Part shown: positions 51,057 through 60,020 of the stretch, piece by piece
Layout: every line of letters begins with the position of its first letter
How positions within the stretch are numbered: the stretch's first letter is position 1
DNA from: Bittarella massiliensis (ex Durand et al. 2017)
GTDB taxonomy: Bacteria; Bacillota; Clostridia; Oscillospirales; Ruminococcaceae
DNA length: 64,000 bases
Reading direction: 5' to 3'
Assembly (NCBI RefSeq): GCF_017566145.1
Contig: NZ_JABFCL010000012.1
Coordinates: 1-64,000 of the forward strand
The notes under the pieces: model-generated
Told to the model about the DNA's origin: nothing
What the model saw: only the letters and a program-made list of their open reading frames with translations
Database searches by the model: none
Position numbers and translations under genes: made by a program

Positions 51057-51848
51057 TTAGTCCAGCAGGTTTTTGGCCACGGTGTACGGGAATACCGGCC
51101 CTTCCAGGCAGACGTAGGTCTCGTCGATGCGGCAGTGGCCGCACTTGCCCACCGCGCAGGACATCTTGCGCTCAAACGAGACCCAAATCTTCTCCTCCGG
51201 CACCCCGTTTTTCAGCGCCTCCAGGGCGGCGAAGTGCATCATCACCGGGGGGCCGACGATGATCACGGCATAGTTGCCCCCAAAGGTGTCAAAGGGGATT
51301 TCGGGGATGAATTTGGTCACCAGCCCGGTGTTCCAGCCCTCGATCTGGTCGTTATCCAGGGTGTAGTGGGTGGAAAAGCGCTCTTTCCAGCGGGCGAGGT
51401 CGGGCTTGAAGAGGATGCCGGCCTCGTTTTTAAACCCGGCGATCAGGTGGACGCTCTCGGCCATCCCCGGCTCGTCGTAGAGCTTGTTCAGCCAGCTCTT
51501 CACCGGCGCCAGCCCGGTGCCGCCGGTCACAAATACCAGGTGTTTGCCCCGCAGCTGCTCCACCGGCCAGCCCTTGCCATAGGGGCCGCGCAGGAACAGC
51601 TCGTCGCCGGGGCGCATGGAAAACAGCTGGTCGGTCACCTTGCCCACGGCGCGGATGGTGAATTCCAGCCAGCCCTCGCCAAAGGAGCTCACCGAGATGG
51701 GGCACTCGCCCACCCGGGGGACCGAGAGCTGAAAGAACTGCCCGTGCTCGGGGACAAAGTCGGCCTCGATGCGGAAGGTGTACTCCATCTCCGTCTCGCG
51801 GTTGATATGTAAAATGCGGTGTGCTTTGGGCATCACGGGATTTGTCAT
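51057..51848 (-). CDS. asrB: Anaerobic sulfite reductase subunit B
   Basis: A 263-residue ferredoxin-reductase-type subunit passing electrons from NAD(P)H through FAD to AsrC. It has an FAD-binding beta barrel, the nucleotide-binding VFVTGGTGLAPVKSW near residue 110, and a C-terminal 2Fe-2S Cys set (CAVGKCGHCRIDETYVC). It lies between asrA and asrC with 15-18 bp gaps. Confidence 0.95.
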   Translation of the reverse strand: MTNPVMPKAHRILHINRETEMEYTFRIEADFVPEHGQFFQLSVPRVGECPISVSSFGEGWLEFTIRAVGKVTDQLFSMRPGDELFLRGPYGKGWPVEQLRGKHLVFVTGGTGLAPVKSWLNKLYDEPGMAESVHLIAGFKNEAGILFKPDLARWKERFSTHYTLDNDQIEGWNTGLVTKFIPEIPFDTFGGNYAVIIVGPPVMMHFAALEALKNGVPEEKIWVSFERKMSCAVGKCGHCRIDETYVCLEGPVFPYTVAKNLLD

Positions 51849-51866
51849 AGGGTCGTCCTCCTCACT

Positions 51867-52901
51867 CTATTTCGACGCTTCGGCCGCGATCTCCTCCAGG
51901 GCGGCGCTCATCTTGTTGATGATGGCCGGGAAGGAGATGAACTTGGGACACCGGGCGCTGCACCGGCCGCAGCCGACGCACATGTGGTAGTCCCCAAAGC
52001 GGGCCTTGTAATCGTGCACCTTGTGGAGGGCCCGGTAGCGGATGCGATCGGCTGGGGTGGTGCGAAACCCGTGTCCGCCGGCCATGGCGTCAAATCCGGC
52101 GATCTGGCAGGAGTCGTGCACCCGGCGGCGCTCGCCGGCCTTGGCGTTCTCGCTGTAGATTTTGTCCCGGGTGGTGAAGCAGGTGCAGGTGCTGCAGGCC
52201 AGGGTGCAGCTGCCGCAGCTGACACAGCGGTCGTTGTACTCCTGCCACATGGGGTGCTTTTTCAGCTTGGCCAGGGTCTCCTTGTCGGCGATCTCGGGGA
52301 TCTTGACTGCAAACTGGTTTTTCTCGATGAACTGCAGCTGCCAGTCGGCCTCTTGACAGCCGGCAAAATAGGGGGTCAGCTCCTCGTCCTTCACCGACCA
52401 GAGAATCTCCTCTTCGGTGTGGCGGACGGCGGCACTGTACTCCTCGGCCTTGTTGGCGCCCATGGAACAGCAAAAACAGGTGTCCCAGCCCTCGGTGCAC
52501 TCCATCAGCACAAAGCGGGTCTTCTCCCGCATCCGCTGGTAGTAGCTGTCGCAGAAGCCGCCGTTTTGCAGATAGATGCGGTCCTGGTGCTCAAAGGCGT
52601 TGATGTCGCAGGGCCGCAGGAAGATGAGAATCTTCTTTTTGGGGGCTCCGCTCTCCCGGTACTCGTCCTCGGTGAAGTAGAAGATGGGCTCGGTCACCGG
52701 GGTGAGCACTTCTTTGGCGGAGAAATCGGACTTTTGGTCCCAGACGATCTCCTCCGCCGTGTGGATCTCGTCATAGCGCACGATGTCGGTGTCCGAGTAG
52801 CGCCCCTGTTTGGCAAACCGCTTGGGGGCGTAGATTTTGTACTCTGCCGCCAGCCGGTCGAAGAGGGCGTTGGTCTCTCGGTGATTTAAGCTGTATCCCA
52901 T
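51867..52901 (-). CDS. asrA: Anaerobic sulfite reductase subunit A
   Basis: A 344-residue iron-sulfur subunit. Two 4Fe-4S clusters are visible (CVSCGSCTLACSTC and CVGCGRCSARCPK) with extra Cys in RPCDINAF and CFCCSMG. It feeds electrons in the AsrABC complex. The ATG at 52901 (MGYSLNHRE) has AAGGCGG upstream. It is first in the operon, behind a hairpin-bearing leader. Confidence 0.95.
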   Translation of the reverse strand: MGYSLNHRETNALFDRLAAEYKIYAPKRFAKQGRYSDTDIVRYDEIHTAEEIVWDQKSDFSAKEVLTPVTEPIFYFTEDEYRESGAPKKKILIFLRPCDINAFEHQDRIYLQNGGFCDSYYQRMREKTRFVLMECTEGWDTCFCCSMGANKAEEYSAAVRHTEEEILWSVKDEELTPYFAGCQEADWQLQFIEKNQFAVKIPEIADKETLAKLKKHPMWQEYNDRCVSCGSCTLACSTCTCFTTRDKIYSENAKAGERRRVHDSCQIAGFDAMAGGHGFRTTPADRIRYRALHKVHDYKARFGDYHMCVGCGRCSARCPKFISFPAIINKMSAALEEIAAEASK

Positions 52902-52925
52902 TGCTGTACCGCCTTTCCTGTGAAC

Positions 52926-52992
52926 CGCCCGGCGCACCGGAAGGGACCGGTGCGCCGGGCGCTGTTCGAGGTTTTCTGTGAATTTTAGTATA
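52926..52992 (-). promoter_or_regulatory. asrA promoter and leader hairpin
   Basis: Minus strand: TATACT (52987-52992) preceded by TGC; no good -35. In the leader, a perfect 15-bp inverted repeat (52926-52961; CGCCCGGCGCACCGG and complement, 6-nt loop) has no T tail. It could be a protein-binding or RNA regulatory element for sulfite reduction. Confidence 0.6.
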
Positions 52993-53145
52993 GCATATTC
53001 GGGACAGGCCGGCCACCATTCGCCCCGGTCCGTTCCATTGGAAAAAAGAATGGTTATCCGAGCAAGGGATGATGGGTCGGCAAAATGCAGAGAAAGCCCC
53101 TCTCTTTTCCCAGTGCTTGAGAAAAAGAGGGGGGCGGGAAGAGAT

Positions 53146-53787
53146 TCAGCGTTCGCCGGTTTTTTTCGCCAGCAAGAAGGGGTGGCGCTCCCCCTCGCCC
53201 CAGAGCACCTCCTCGCTCCGGAGCACCGAGAAGCCCATCTCCTCCAGCAGCTGTCGGTAGGTGGCGGCGGCGTAGTTGCTCCAGTACATGGTGGTGCCAA
53301 AGAAGTCGGGTTCGGTGTAGGAGGGCTCGTCCTCCCGGGCGGCGGAGAAGAGGAGGTAGCCGCCCGGGGCCAACAGTTTGTTCACCTTGCGCAGAAAGGC
53401 GGGGTGGAGGTCCCGCCGGGTGTGAAAGAGGGTGTAAAAGCAGGTGATCGCCGCAAAAGACCCCTCGATGTCAAGCTCCAAAAAGTCGCCGCAGAGGAGC
53501 CGAGCCTCCGGCACCTGCCCGCGGGCAATGGCCAGCTGGGCGGGGGAGAGGTCGACCCCCACCACCTCCCGGCAGTGCTGGCAGAGGGCGCGGGTCACCG
53601 GCACCCCGCCTCCGCAGCCGATGTCCAGGGCCCGGCTCTCGGGGCTTAAAAGGGGCAGTAGCCAGTCCAGCGCCGGCTCCCGGTCCCCGCTGCGGGCGGC
53701 GCAGTAGTCGGCGGCGCAGCTGTCATAGCCCTGGCGAACCAGGGCGAGGTAGTCGGTCTGTCGGTCGTCCACGGGGGTGACGGGCAT
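53146..53787 (-). CDS. Class I SAM-dependent methyltransferase
   Basis: A 213-residue methyltransferase with motif I ALDIGCGGGVPVTRAL (about residue 60), motif II VGVDLSPAQL and motif IV FAAITCFYTLFH. It belongs to the UbiE/Methyltransf-11 type; the substrate is unknown. The ATG at 53787 is chosen because AAGGAGG lies 9 bp upstream, inside the longer open frame. Confidence 0.9.
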   Translation of the reverse strand: MPVTPVDDRQTDYLALVRQGYDSCAADYCAARSGDREPALDWLLPLLSPESRALDIGCGGGVPVTRALCQHCREVVGVDLSPAQLAIARGQVPEARLLCGDFLELDIEGSFAAITCFYTLFHTRRDLHPAFLRKVNKLLAPGGYLLFSAAREDEPSYTEPDFFGTTMYWSNYAAATYRQLLEEMGFSVLRSEEVLWGEGERHPFLLAKKTGER

Positions 53788-53828
53788 CTCGAATTCCTCC
53801 TTCAATGGGTGGCATGGGCCCTTTTCGC

Positions 53829-55112
53829 CTAAAAGAAGAGTTTGCTCTCCCCCTTGCCCCGCCGGCCGATGGCGGCGGCGCAGCGGGCGGATTCCCGCAA
53901 AATCTCCTCCAGGTCAAAGGCGAGGCGGCCATCCTCCTTGACAAAGCGGCCGTTCACCAGGGTGTGGCGGATGGCCCGCGCCGGGTCGGCGCTGTAAAGG
54001 ATGGCGGCCAGGGGGTTGTAGAGGGGGGCGGTGGCGGGGTCGTCCAGTGACCAGACGTTCAGGTCGGCGGCCCAGCCCTCCTCCAAGCGGCCGCTGTGAA
54101 AGCCCAGGGCCTGGTGCCCGGCAAAGAGGAGCCGCCAGATGTCTTCCAGGGAAAAGTCCTCGGCCTGGTCCCGCCACTTGCCCAGCAGGGCGAAGAGCCG
54201 GGCCTGCTCCAGCGGGTTGACGGTGGCCGAGCTGGCCGCGCCGTCGGTGCCGGTGGCCAGGCGGAGCTTTTTCCAGTATCGCCAGAGCCCGCCCTCGCCC
54301 ATCCCCAGCTTGCAGTAGGTTTTGGGGCAGGCAGCGACAAAGGTGTCCTCCCCCAACAGGGGGAGATCGCCCTCCTCGATGTAGAGGGCGTGGGCGACGA
54401 TGCAGGGCAGGGTGAAGCCCCCGCAGCCGGCCACCACCGCAAAGGGGGTGCGGCCGTACTTCTCCCGGCTCTCGGCCACCTGGGCGGCGGTCTCGGAGAC
54501 GTGCAGGTGGATGCCCACCCCCCGGGCCCGGGCCCGCTCGACGAGGGCGGTGAGCACCTCCGGGGTGCACATATAGGGGGAGTGGGGGCCAAAGCGCACC
54601 TGTACCAGCGGGTCCCCGGCGCAGGCGTCCATCAGGTCCTCGGTGGCCTGTATCTCGGCGCCGGCGTCCCCTCCAAAGCCGAAGGCGGTGTAGGCGATGT
54701 CCGCCCGCAGCCCGCACTCCCGGGCGGCCTGGGCGATCATCGCCCCGCCGAAGTAGTGGTCGGCAAAGGCGGTGACCCCGTTCTGGGCCATCTCGGCAAT
54801 GGCCAGCTTGGAGCCCCAGTAGATGTCCTCGTCGGTGATCTTGGACTCGTAGGGCCAGAGCTCCCGGTTGAACCAGTCGTCGATGTTTACATCCTCGGCG
54901 ATCCCCTTGAAGATGTTCATGGGGGTGTGGGCGTGGAGGTTGCAGAGCCCGGGGGTCAAAAATTGCCCGCTGCAGTCGATCGCCCGGGCCCCCTCGGATG
55001 GCAGCTGGGGGCCGATGCGGGCGATGATCCCCCCCTCCACCAGCAAGTCGGTGTGGGGGGAGAGGCGTCCCTGTTCGTCGATGAGGGTGGCGTTTTGAAA
55101 GAGGATAGACAT
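53829..55112 (-). CDS. Amidohydrolase, MtaD/5'-deoxyadenosine deaminase-like
   Basis: A 427-residue zinc deaminase of the Atz/Trz group. Metal ligands are visible: NLHAHTP (HxH), HLHVSE, AHALYIEEGD and TGTDGAASS (Asp). It resembles deaminases of S-adenosylhomocysteine, methylthioadenosine or 5'-deoxyadenosine, which recycle SAM by-products. The next gene downstream is a SAM methyltransferase (41 bp away), which would make such a by-product. Related enzymes deaminate other bases, so the substrate is not certain. The ATG at 55112 has AAGGAAG upstream. Confidence 0.88.
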   Translation of the reverse strand: MSILFQNATLIDEQGRLSPHTDLLVEGGIIARIGPQLPSEGARAIDCSGQFLTPGLCNLHAHTPMNIFKGIAEDVNIDDWFNRELWPYESKITDEDIYWGSKLAIAEMAQNGVTAFADHYFGGAMIAQAARECGLRADIAYTAFGFGGDAGAEIQATEDLMDACAGDPLVQVRFGPHSPYMCTPEVLTALVERARARGVGIHLHVSETAAQVAESREKYGRTPFAVVAGCGGFTLPCIVAHALYIEEGDLPLLGEDTFVAACPKTYCKLGMGEGGLWRYWKKLRLATGTDGAASSATVNPLEQARLFALLGKWRDQAEDFSLEDIWRLLFAGHQALGFHSGRLEEGWAADLNVWSLDDPATAPLYNPLAAILYSADPARAIRHTLVNGRFVKEDGRLAFDLEEILRESARCAAAIGRRGKGESKLFF

Positions 55113-55149
55113 GGCGTGTTCTTCCTTTCTCATGGGGCCGCGGCGGCGG

Positions 55150-57192
55150 TCAGTTGAATCCGTTTTCGGAGATGGAGGAGAAGAGCCGCCCAACCGCCTG
55201 GCGCAGCAGGGGCCAGCGGCGGAGGGTGGCGTCCTCCTCCAGCAGCCGGCCGGCCACGGCCGAGGTCTCGGCCAGGGTGGTGCGGTCGGTGAGCAGGTCG
55301 GCGATCTTGAGCTGGGGCAGGCCGTGCTGCGCCGCCCCGAAAAAGTCGCCGGGGCCCCGCATCTCCAGGTCTAAGTTGGCCAGGGCAAAGCCGTCGGAAC
55401 TCTCGCACATGGCCTGTAGCCGCTTGCGGGCCCCCTCCCCCCCGCTCTTGGACAGGAGGATGCAGTAGCTCTGGCAGTCCGAGCGCCCCACCCGGCCCCG
55501 CAGCTGGTGCAGGGCCGAGAGGCCGAACCGGTCGGCGTTGTGGATCATCATCAGGTTGGCGTTGGGCACGTCCACCCCCACCTCCACCACGGTGGTGGAG
55601 CAGAGGGCGTCCAGCTCCCCGGCCGAGAAGGCGGCCATCACCCCCTCCTTCTCCTTGGCCTTCATCTTCCCGTGCAGCAGGCCGATGCGGCGGTGGGGGA
55701 GGTAGGCGGCCATCTGGTCGCGCACCGCACTCACGCTCTCCAGCTCGCTCTCCCCCTCTTCGATGAGGGGGCAGACCACATAGACCTGGTGGCCGGCGGC
55801 GATCTGTTTCTCGGCGAAGTTCAAAGCCCGCTGGTAGCGGCCGTAGCCCACGGCAAAGGTCTCGATCTCCCGTCGGCCGGCGGGCTTTTCGTCCAGCACC
55901 GAGATGTCCAGGTCGCCGTAGATGATCAGCGCCAGGGTGCGGGGGATGGGGGTGGCGCTCATCACCAGCACATGGGGGGCGCGGCCCTTGTCCCCCAGGG
56001 CCCCCCGCTGGTTGACCCCAAAGCGGTGCTGCTCGTCGGTGATGACCAATCCCAGCTGGGCAAAGGAGACCGCGTCCCCCAGCAGGGCGTGGGTGCCCAC
56101 CACCAAGTCGGTGCTGCCCTCTTGCAGTCCGGCCAGCACCGCCCGTTTCTCGGCGGCCTTCATCGACCCGGTGAGGAGGGCGACGGTCAGCCCCAGGGGG
56201 CGAAGCAGTCCCTCCAGGGTGCGGTGGTGCTGGGCGGCGAGGATTTCGGTGGGGGCCATCAGGGCGCTCTGCACCCCGGCCAGGGCGGCCCGGTAGACGG
56301 CGGCGGCGGCCACCACCGTTTTGCCCGACCCCACGTCCCCCTGCAGCAGCCGGTTCATGGGCACCGTCCCCGCCATGTCCCCCCCGATCTCGCCGATGCA
56401 GCGCAGCTGTGCCGCGGTGAGGGAGTAGGGGAGGGCCTGTAAAAAGGGCCCCAGGTCGGCGGCGGGAACCTGCAAGTCGGTGTGCTCCCGCCCCTTTTTT
56501 TTGAGGCTGCCCAACCCCAGTTGCAGCACCAGCAGCTCCTCGAAGATCAGCCGGCGGCGGGCGGTCTGGGCGGCCTGGGCCGTCTCGGGGCGGTGGATGT
56601 TCTTCACCGCATACCCTGCCCGGCAGAGGTGGTATGCGGCCTGTACCGGGGCGGGCAGGGGATCGGGAATCTCCTCTCCGTAGGCGGCGAGGGCATTTTC
56701 CACCGCCGTGGCCACCGCTTTGGAGGTCAGTCCCTTGGTCAGGGGGTAGAGCGGTAGCAGGTCCCGCCGCTCCCCCTCGGGCAAAAAGAGGGGGGCGTTG
56801 ACCTCCCGCTGGGTCAGGGTGCCGCCGAATTTGCCGTAAAAGAGGTAGTCCTGTCCCTCCTTGAGGGACTCGTAGGGGAAGCGGTTTTGCCAAAAGACAA
56901 CGGCGAAGTCCTGGGTGAAGTCGGTGGCCAGCAGCTTGTAGAGGGTCTTGCCCCCGCCCAGCCGGGCGGGGGGGAGCTTGCGCACCACCCGCCCCAGCAC
57001 CGCGCAGGGGGCGTCAAAGGGCGCCTGGGAGAGGGGGAGGGGCTGCTGCAAGTCGATGTAGGCCCGGGGGTAAAACTGCAGCAGGGCGCCCACCGAGTCG
57101 ATGCCCAGCTTGGAAAACAGCTGGGCCCGCTTCGGCCCCACCCCTTTGACGTACTGTATGTCGATGGAAAACAGGTCCCGCTGTCCCGCCAC
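55150..57192 (-). CDS. recG: ATP-dependent DNA helicase RecG
   Basis: A 680-residue superfamily 2 helicase that reverses stalled replication forks. The N-terminal helical and OB wedge domain (IQYVKGVGPKRAQLFSKLG) is followed by helicase motifs LLQGDVGSGKTVV (Walker A), DEQHRFG (DExH) and VMSATPIPRT, and a C-terminal TRG region. GTG 57192 with GAGGAGG 8 bp upstream gives the normal length. It is downstream of fakA, as in the Bacillus yloU-yloV-recG neighbourhood. Confidence 0.96.
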   Translation of the reverse strand: MAGQRDLFSIDIQYVKGVGPKRAQLFSKLGIDSVGALLQFYPRAYIDLQQPLPLSQAPFDAPCAVLGRVVRKLPPARLGGGKTLYKLLATDFTQDFAVVFWQNRFPYESLKEGQDYLFYGKFGGTLTQREVNAPLFLPEGERRDLLPLYPLTKGLTSKAVATAVENALAAYGEEIPDPLPAPVQAAYHLCRAGYAVKNIHRPETAQAAQTARRRLIFEELLVLQLGLGSLKKKGREHTDLQVPAADLGPFLQALPYSLTAAQLRCIGEIGGDMAGTVPMNRLLQGDVGSGKTVVAAAAVYRAALAGVQSALMAPTEILAAQHHRTLEGLLRPLGLTVALLTGSMKAAEKRAVLAGLQEGSTDLVVGTHALLGDAVSFAQLGLVITDEQHRFGVNQRGALGDKGRAPHVLVMSATPIPRTLALIIYGDLDISVLDEKPAGRREIETFAVGYGRYQRALNFAEKQIAAGHQVYVVCPLIEEGESELESVSAVRDQMAAYLPHRRIGLLHGKMKAKEKEGVMAAFSAGELDALCSTTVVEVGVDVPNANLMMIHNADRFGLSALHQLRGRVGRSDCQSYCILLSKSGGEGARKRLQAMCESSDGFALANLDLEMRGPGDFFGAAQHGLPQLKIADLLTDRTTLAETSAVAGRLLEEDATLRRWPLLRQAVGRLFSSISENGFN

Positions 57193-57293
57193 GGCGCTTC
57201 CTCCTCTCGCGGCAACAGAAAAAGGGCGGCAGGGGCGGCAGCCGGCTGCAACCGGCTGCGCCGCCACTGCCGCGCCAAGGGCCGAATCCCCGT

Positions 57294-58985
57294 CTATTCG
57301 GCCGAAATGATGTAGTAATAGACCGGCTGGCCGCCGTAGACCACCGCCATCTCCACCCCTTCGGGGAGACGGGCGCGCACGGCGTTTTCGATCTGTTCGC
57401 TCTCGGCGGTGGGGACGTCCTGTCCGGTGATGAGGGTGATGAAGGAGGTGTCTTTCTTGATGAGCTGGCGCACCAGCTTGACCACCGCCTTCTGCAGGTC
57501 GCTCTCGGTGAAGGAGAGCTTGCCCCCCAGCAGGGCCAGCATCTGCCCCTCTTTGATCTTGTGGCCGTCGTAGTCGGAGTTGCGGGCAGCGTAGGTGATC
57601 TGCCCGGTGCCCACGTGGTCGATGGCCTTGGTCATGTTCACCGAGTTCTCCCGCACCGAGGCGGAGGGGTCAAAGCTCAGCATGGCCGAGAGCCCCTGGG
57701 GGATGGTGCGGGTCTGCAGCACCACCACCCGGCGGTCGGCCAGGGCCAGGGTCTGCTCGGCGGACATGATGATGTTTTTGTTGTTGGGCAGCACGAACAC
57801 CGTCTTGGCCGGCACCGAGTGGATGGCCTTGAGGATATCCTCGGTGGAGGGGTTCATGGTCTGCCCTCCGCTGACCACCGCATTGACCCCCAGGTCCAAA
57901 AAGAGGGTCTTGATGCCACTGCCGGCGGCCACCGCCACAAAGCCGTACTCGCAGTCTGGGTCCACCGGCTGGTAGTCAAAGCGCTCCTCGTCCTCGTCGG
58001 ACGCAAAGGTGGGGGGGACCTCCTCCTCGGGGTTGGCCCCCTCGGCCAGCCGGGCCTTGTACTGCTCGAGCATGTTCTCGATCTTCAGGTTGGTCAGGTA
58101 GCCCCACTTGACCGCCTCGCTCAAAGCGGCGCCCGGGTCCCCGGTGTGCACGTGTACCTTGATGATGTCCTCGTCGTCCACAAAGACCACGCTGTTGCCC
58201 ATGGCCTCCAAAAAGGCGCGCAGCTTCAAGGGGTCCTGCCGGTCCTCGCCCCGGTTGATGATGAACTCGGTGCAGTAGAGCTCGGTCATGGACATGTCAA
58301 ACTCGCCGGCCACCTCTTTGGCGCCGGCGGCCTTCTTGGCCTTTTCGGCGGGGCGGGTCTCCCCCTCCACCACCGGGCCGCCCTGCAGCACCTGCAGCAT
58401 CCCCTGAAAGATGACCAGCAGTCCGCGGCCGCCGGCGTCCACCACCCCGGCCTTTTTCAGCACCGGCAGCAGTTCGGGGGTCTGGGCAAGGGTCTCTTCG
58501 GCCACCTGGCAGACCAGCGCCCACAGGTCGGCGGCGCTTTCGGCTTGGGGGGCGTACTCCACCGCCCGCTCGGCCGACACCCGGGCCACCGTGAGGATGG
58601 TGCCCTCGGTGGGCTTCATCACCGCTTTGTAGGCCCCGGCCACCCCCTCTTGCAGGGCGCGGGCCAGGTCGGCGGGGGAGGCGGTCTCAAGCCCCTTGAG
58701 CCCCTTGGAGAAACCGCGGAAGATCAGGGACAGAATGACCCCCGAGTTGCCCCGCGCCCCCCGCAGCAGGGCCGAGGCGGCGGTCTTGGCGGCCACGGCC
58801 ACGGTGCAGCTGTCCGGCAGCACGGCCAGTTCTTTGGCCCCGTTGCCGATGGTCATGGACATGTTGGTGCCGGTGTCCCCGTCGGGCACCGGGAAGACGT
58901 TTAACTCATCCACCGCCAGCCGCTGGTTTTGAATGTTGTTGGCGCCGGAGATGATGCTGTCGCGCAGCAGTTGTCCTGTTATCAT
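57294..58985 (-). CDS. fakA: Fatty acid kinase catalytic subunit (DAK2 domain)
   Basis: A 563-residue kinase that phosphorylates exogenous fatty acids bound to FakB. The N-terminal DAK2 domain has ELNVFPVPDGDTGTNMSMT (metal and nucleotide site) and ARGNSGVILS. A middle domain and the C-terminal FakA domain (VFVLPNNKNIIMSAEQ, VVYGGQPVYYY) complete it. It is the YloV orthologue by position, between asp23 and recG. FakB is not encoded here. Confidence 0.94.
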   Translation of the reverse strand: MITGQLLRDSIISGANNIQNQRLAVDELNVFPVPDGDTGTNMSMTIGNGAKELAVLPDSCTVAVAAKTAASALLRGARGNSGVILSLIFRGFSKGLKGLETASPADLARALQEGVAGAYKAVMKPTEGTILTVARVSAERAVEYAPQAESAADLWALVCQVAEETLAQTPELLPVLKKAGVVDAGGRGLLVIFQGMLQVLQGGPVVEGETRPAEKAKKAAGAKEVAGEFDMSMTELYCTEFIINRGEDRQDPLKLRAFLEAMGNSVVFVDDEDIIKVHVHTGDPGAALSEAVKWGYLTNLKIENMLEQYKARLAEGANPEEEVPPTFASDEDEERFDYQPVDPDCEYGFVAVAAGSGIKTLFLDLGVNAVVSGGQTMNPSTEDILKAIHSVPAKTVFVLPNNKNIIMSAEQTLALADRRVVVLQTRTIPQGLSAMLSFDPSASVRENSVNMTKAIDHVGTGQITYAARNSDYDGHKIKEGQMLALLGGKLSFTESDLQKAVVKLVRQLIKKDTSFITLITGQDVPTAESEQIENAVRARLPEGVEMAVVYGGQPVYYYIISAE

Positions 58986-58999
58986 CCAAATACTCCCCT

Positions 59000-59353
59000 T
59001 TATTCAGCCGCCATGTCGTCAACAAAGACGTTGATCTTTGCCACCTGCAGGCCCACGGCCTGGGAGACGGCGTACCGGACTTTGTTCATGATGCTCTTCA
59101 CAATGGCGGAAACGTTGATTCCATAGAGGACCTTGATGTGAATGTCCACGACCAGCTTGTCGCCGATCGCCTTGATCTTGACCCCCTGCGCGGGAGTGGA
59201 GCGGCCGGACACCCGGCGCAACATCCCCTGCACCGGGGTCGAGGCGGAGATCCCCACCACGCCGTAGCAGCTGGAGACCACGTTGCCGATGAGACCGGCA
59301 AAGTATTCGGTGGTGATCGTTGTCGTGCCCAGGTGGTTTTCTAATTTCAACAA
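59000..59353 (-). CDS. Asp23/Gls24 family envelope stress protein (YloU-like)
   Basis: A 117-residue protein of the Asp23/Gls24 family (TTEYFAGLIGNVVSSCYGVVGIS, then LVVDIHIKVLYGINV and a closing VNVFVDD-like strand). It starts with TTG 59353, with GGGAG 9 bp upstream. It lies 14 bp before fakA, a conserved pair in Firmicutes. Family members are linked to the cell envelope and to fatty acid metabolism by association. Confidence 0.93.
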   Translation of the reverse strand: MLKLENHLGTTTITTEYFAGLIGNVVSSCYGVVGISASTPVQGMLRRVSGRSTPAQGVKIKAIGDKLVVDIHIKVLYGINVSAIVKSIMNKVRYAVSQAVGLQVAKINVFVDDMAAE

Positions 59354-59593
59354 ACCAAGTCACTCCCTTTTCCATTTGTCTGGCGGCGCGGGGAACGCGG
59401 TCCCTGCGCCTGCCTGAAAGCAATCAAAACAGGCACCCCTCGCCCAGGCCCCATCGGGGCCGGGGAGAAATGCGGAAAAATGGTACCTCTATTATAGAGA
59501 ATAAACGCCGTTTTGTAAACCGGGGGGCGGTCGGGGCTTTCGCCCCCCTTTCAGTTTATGCCAAAATGGCACCCCTTATCGCCCGGAACGGCA
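59354..59593. other. Non-coding gap before the asp23 operon
   Basis: Holds only a short GC-rich inverted repeat near 59440-59465 (CCCC/GGGG). rpmB, which often precedes yloU in Firmicutes, is not here. No gene or RNA recognised. Confidence 0.5.
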
Positions 59594-59629
59594 CAAAAAC
59601 AGCCAGCGCCCGCGGGCGGCGCTGGCTGA
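59594..59629 (-). terminator. Terminator after spoVS
   Basis: A GCCAGCGCC/GGCGCTGGC hairpin is followed on the minus strand by a T-run. Confidence 0.85.
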
Positions 59630-59670
59630 CAGCGGGGCGGCAGACCACCCCGAGCGACCTGGAGTCCCTC

Positions 59671-59931
59671 CTAGCGGGGCTCTACAATGAGCTTGATGCC
59701 GGTCTTTTCTTCCCCGTCAATGGCGATGGTGGTAAAGGCGGGAATGCAGATCAGGTTGATCCCCGACGGCGCCATATAGCCCCGGGCAACAGCCACCGCC
59801 TTGAGGGCCTGATTGATCGCGCCGGCACCCACCGCCTGGAGTTCAGCTGCGCCGCTTTCTTTGACCACTGCTGCGATTGCACCCGCCACAGAGTTGGGCG
59901 CGGACTTGGACGACACCTTTAACACTTCCAT
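59671..59931 (-). CDS. spoVS: Stage V sporulation protein S
   Basis: An 86-residue Alba-like DNA- or RNA-binding regulator. MEVLKVSSKSAPNSVAGAI, AVGAGAINQALKAVA and GYMAPSGINLICIPAF are nearly invariant family sequences. It affects late sporulation in Bacillus and is also kept in some non-sporulating species. It follows rny and ymdB, as in Bacillus. A GGAGGG RBS precedes the ATG. Confidence 0.97.
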   Translation of the reverse strand: MEVLKVSSKSAPNSVAGAIAAVVKESGAAELQAVGAGAINQALKAVAVARGYMAPSGINLICIPAFTTIAIDGEEKTGIKLIVEPR

Positions 59932-59969
59932 GTAACACCCTCCTTACAAGGTGAACTCCTGATAAGGAG

Positions 59970-59998
59970 AGTTTAACACATTGACTATATTTTTACAA
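59970..59998 (-). promoter_or_regulatory. Promoter for spoVS
   Basis: Minus strand: TTGTAA (59993-59998), a 17-bp spacer and TAAACT (59970-59975). An AACTC/GAGTT-type small hairpin (about 59953-59972) overlaps the start region. Confidence 0.6.
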
Positions 59999-60020
59999 TA
60001 GCAAAGGAAATATACGGTTG

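Noticed and set aside
50007..51812. A 601-codon plus-strand open frame across asrC and asrB
   Set aside because: It is antisense to two genes with many intact catalytic motifs, has no RBS or motif of its own, and is rich in Gly, His, Val and Leu, as is typical for shadow frames of GC-rich genes.
55130..56893. A 587-codon minus-strand frame inside recG
   Set aside because: Same strand, other frame; Arg/Gly/Pro-rich with no motif, while the recG frame has all helicase motifs.
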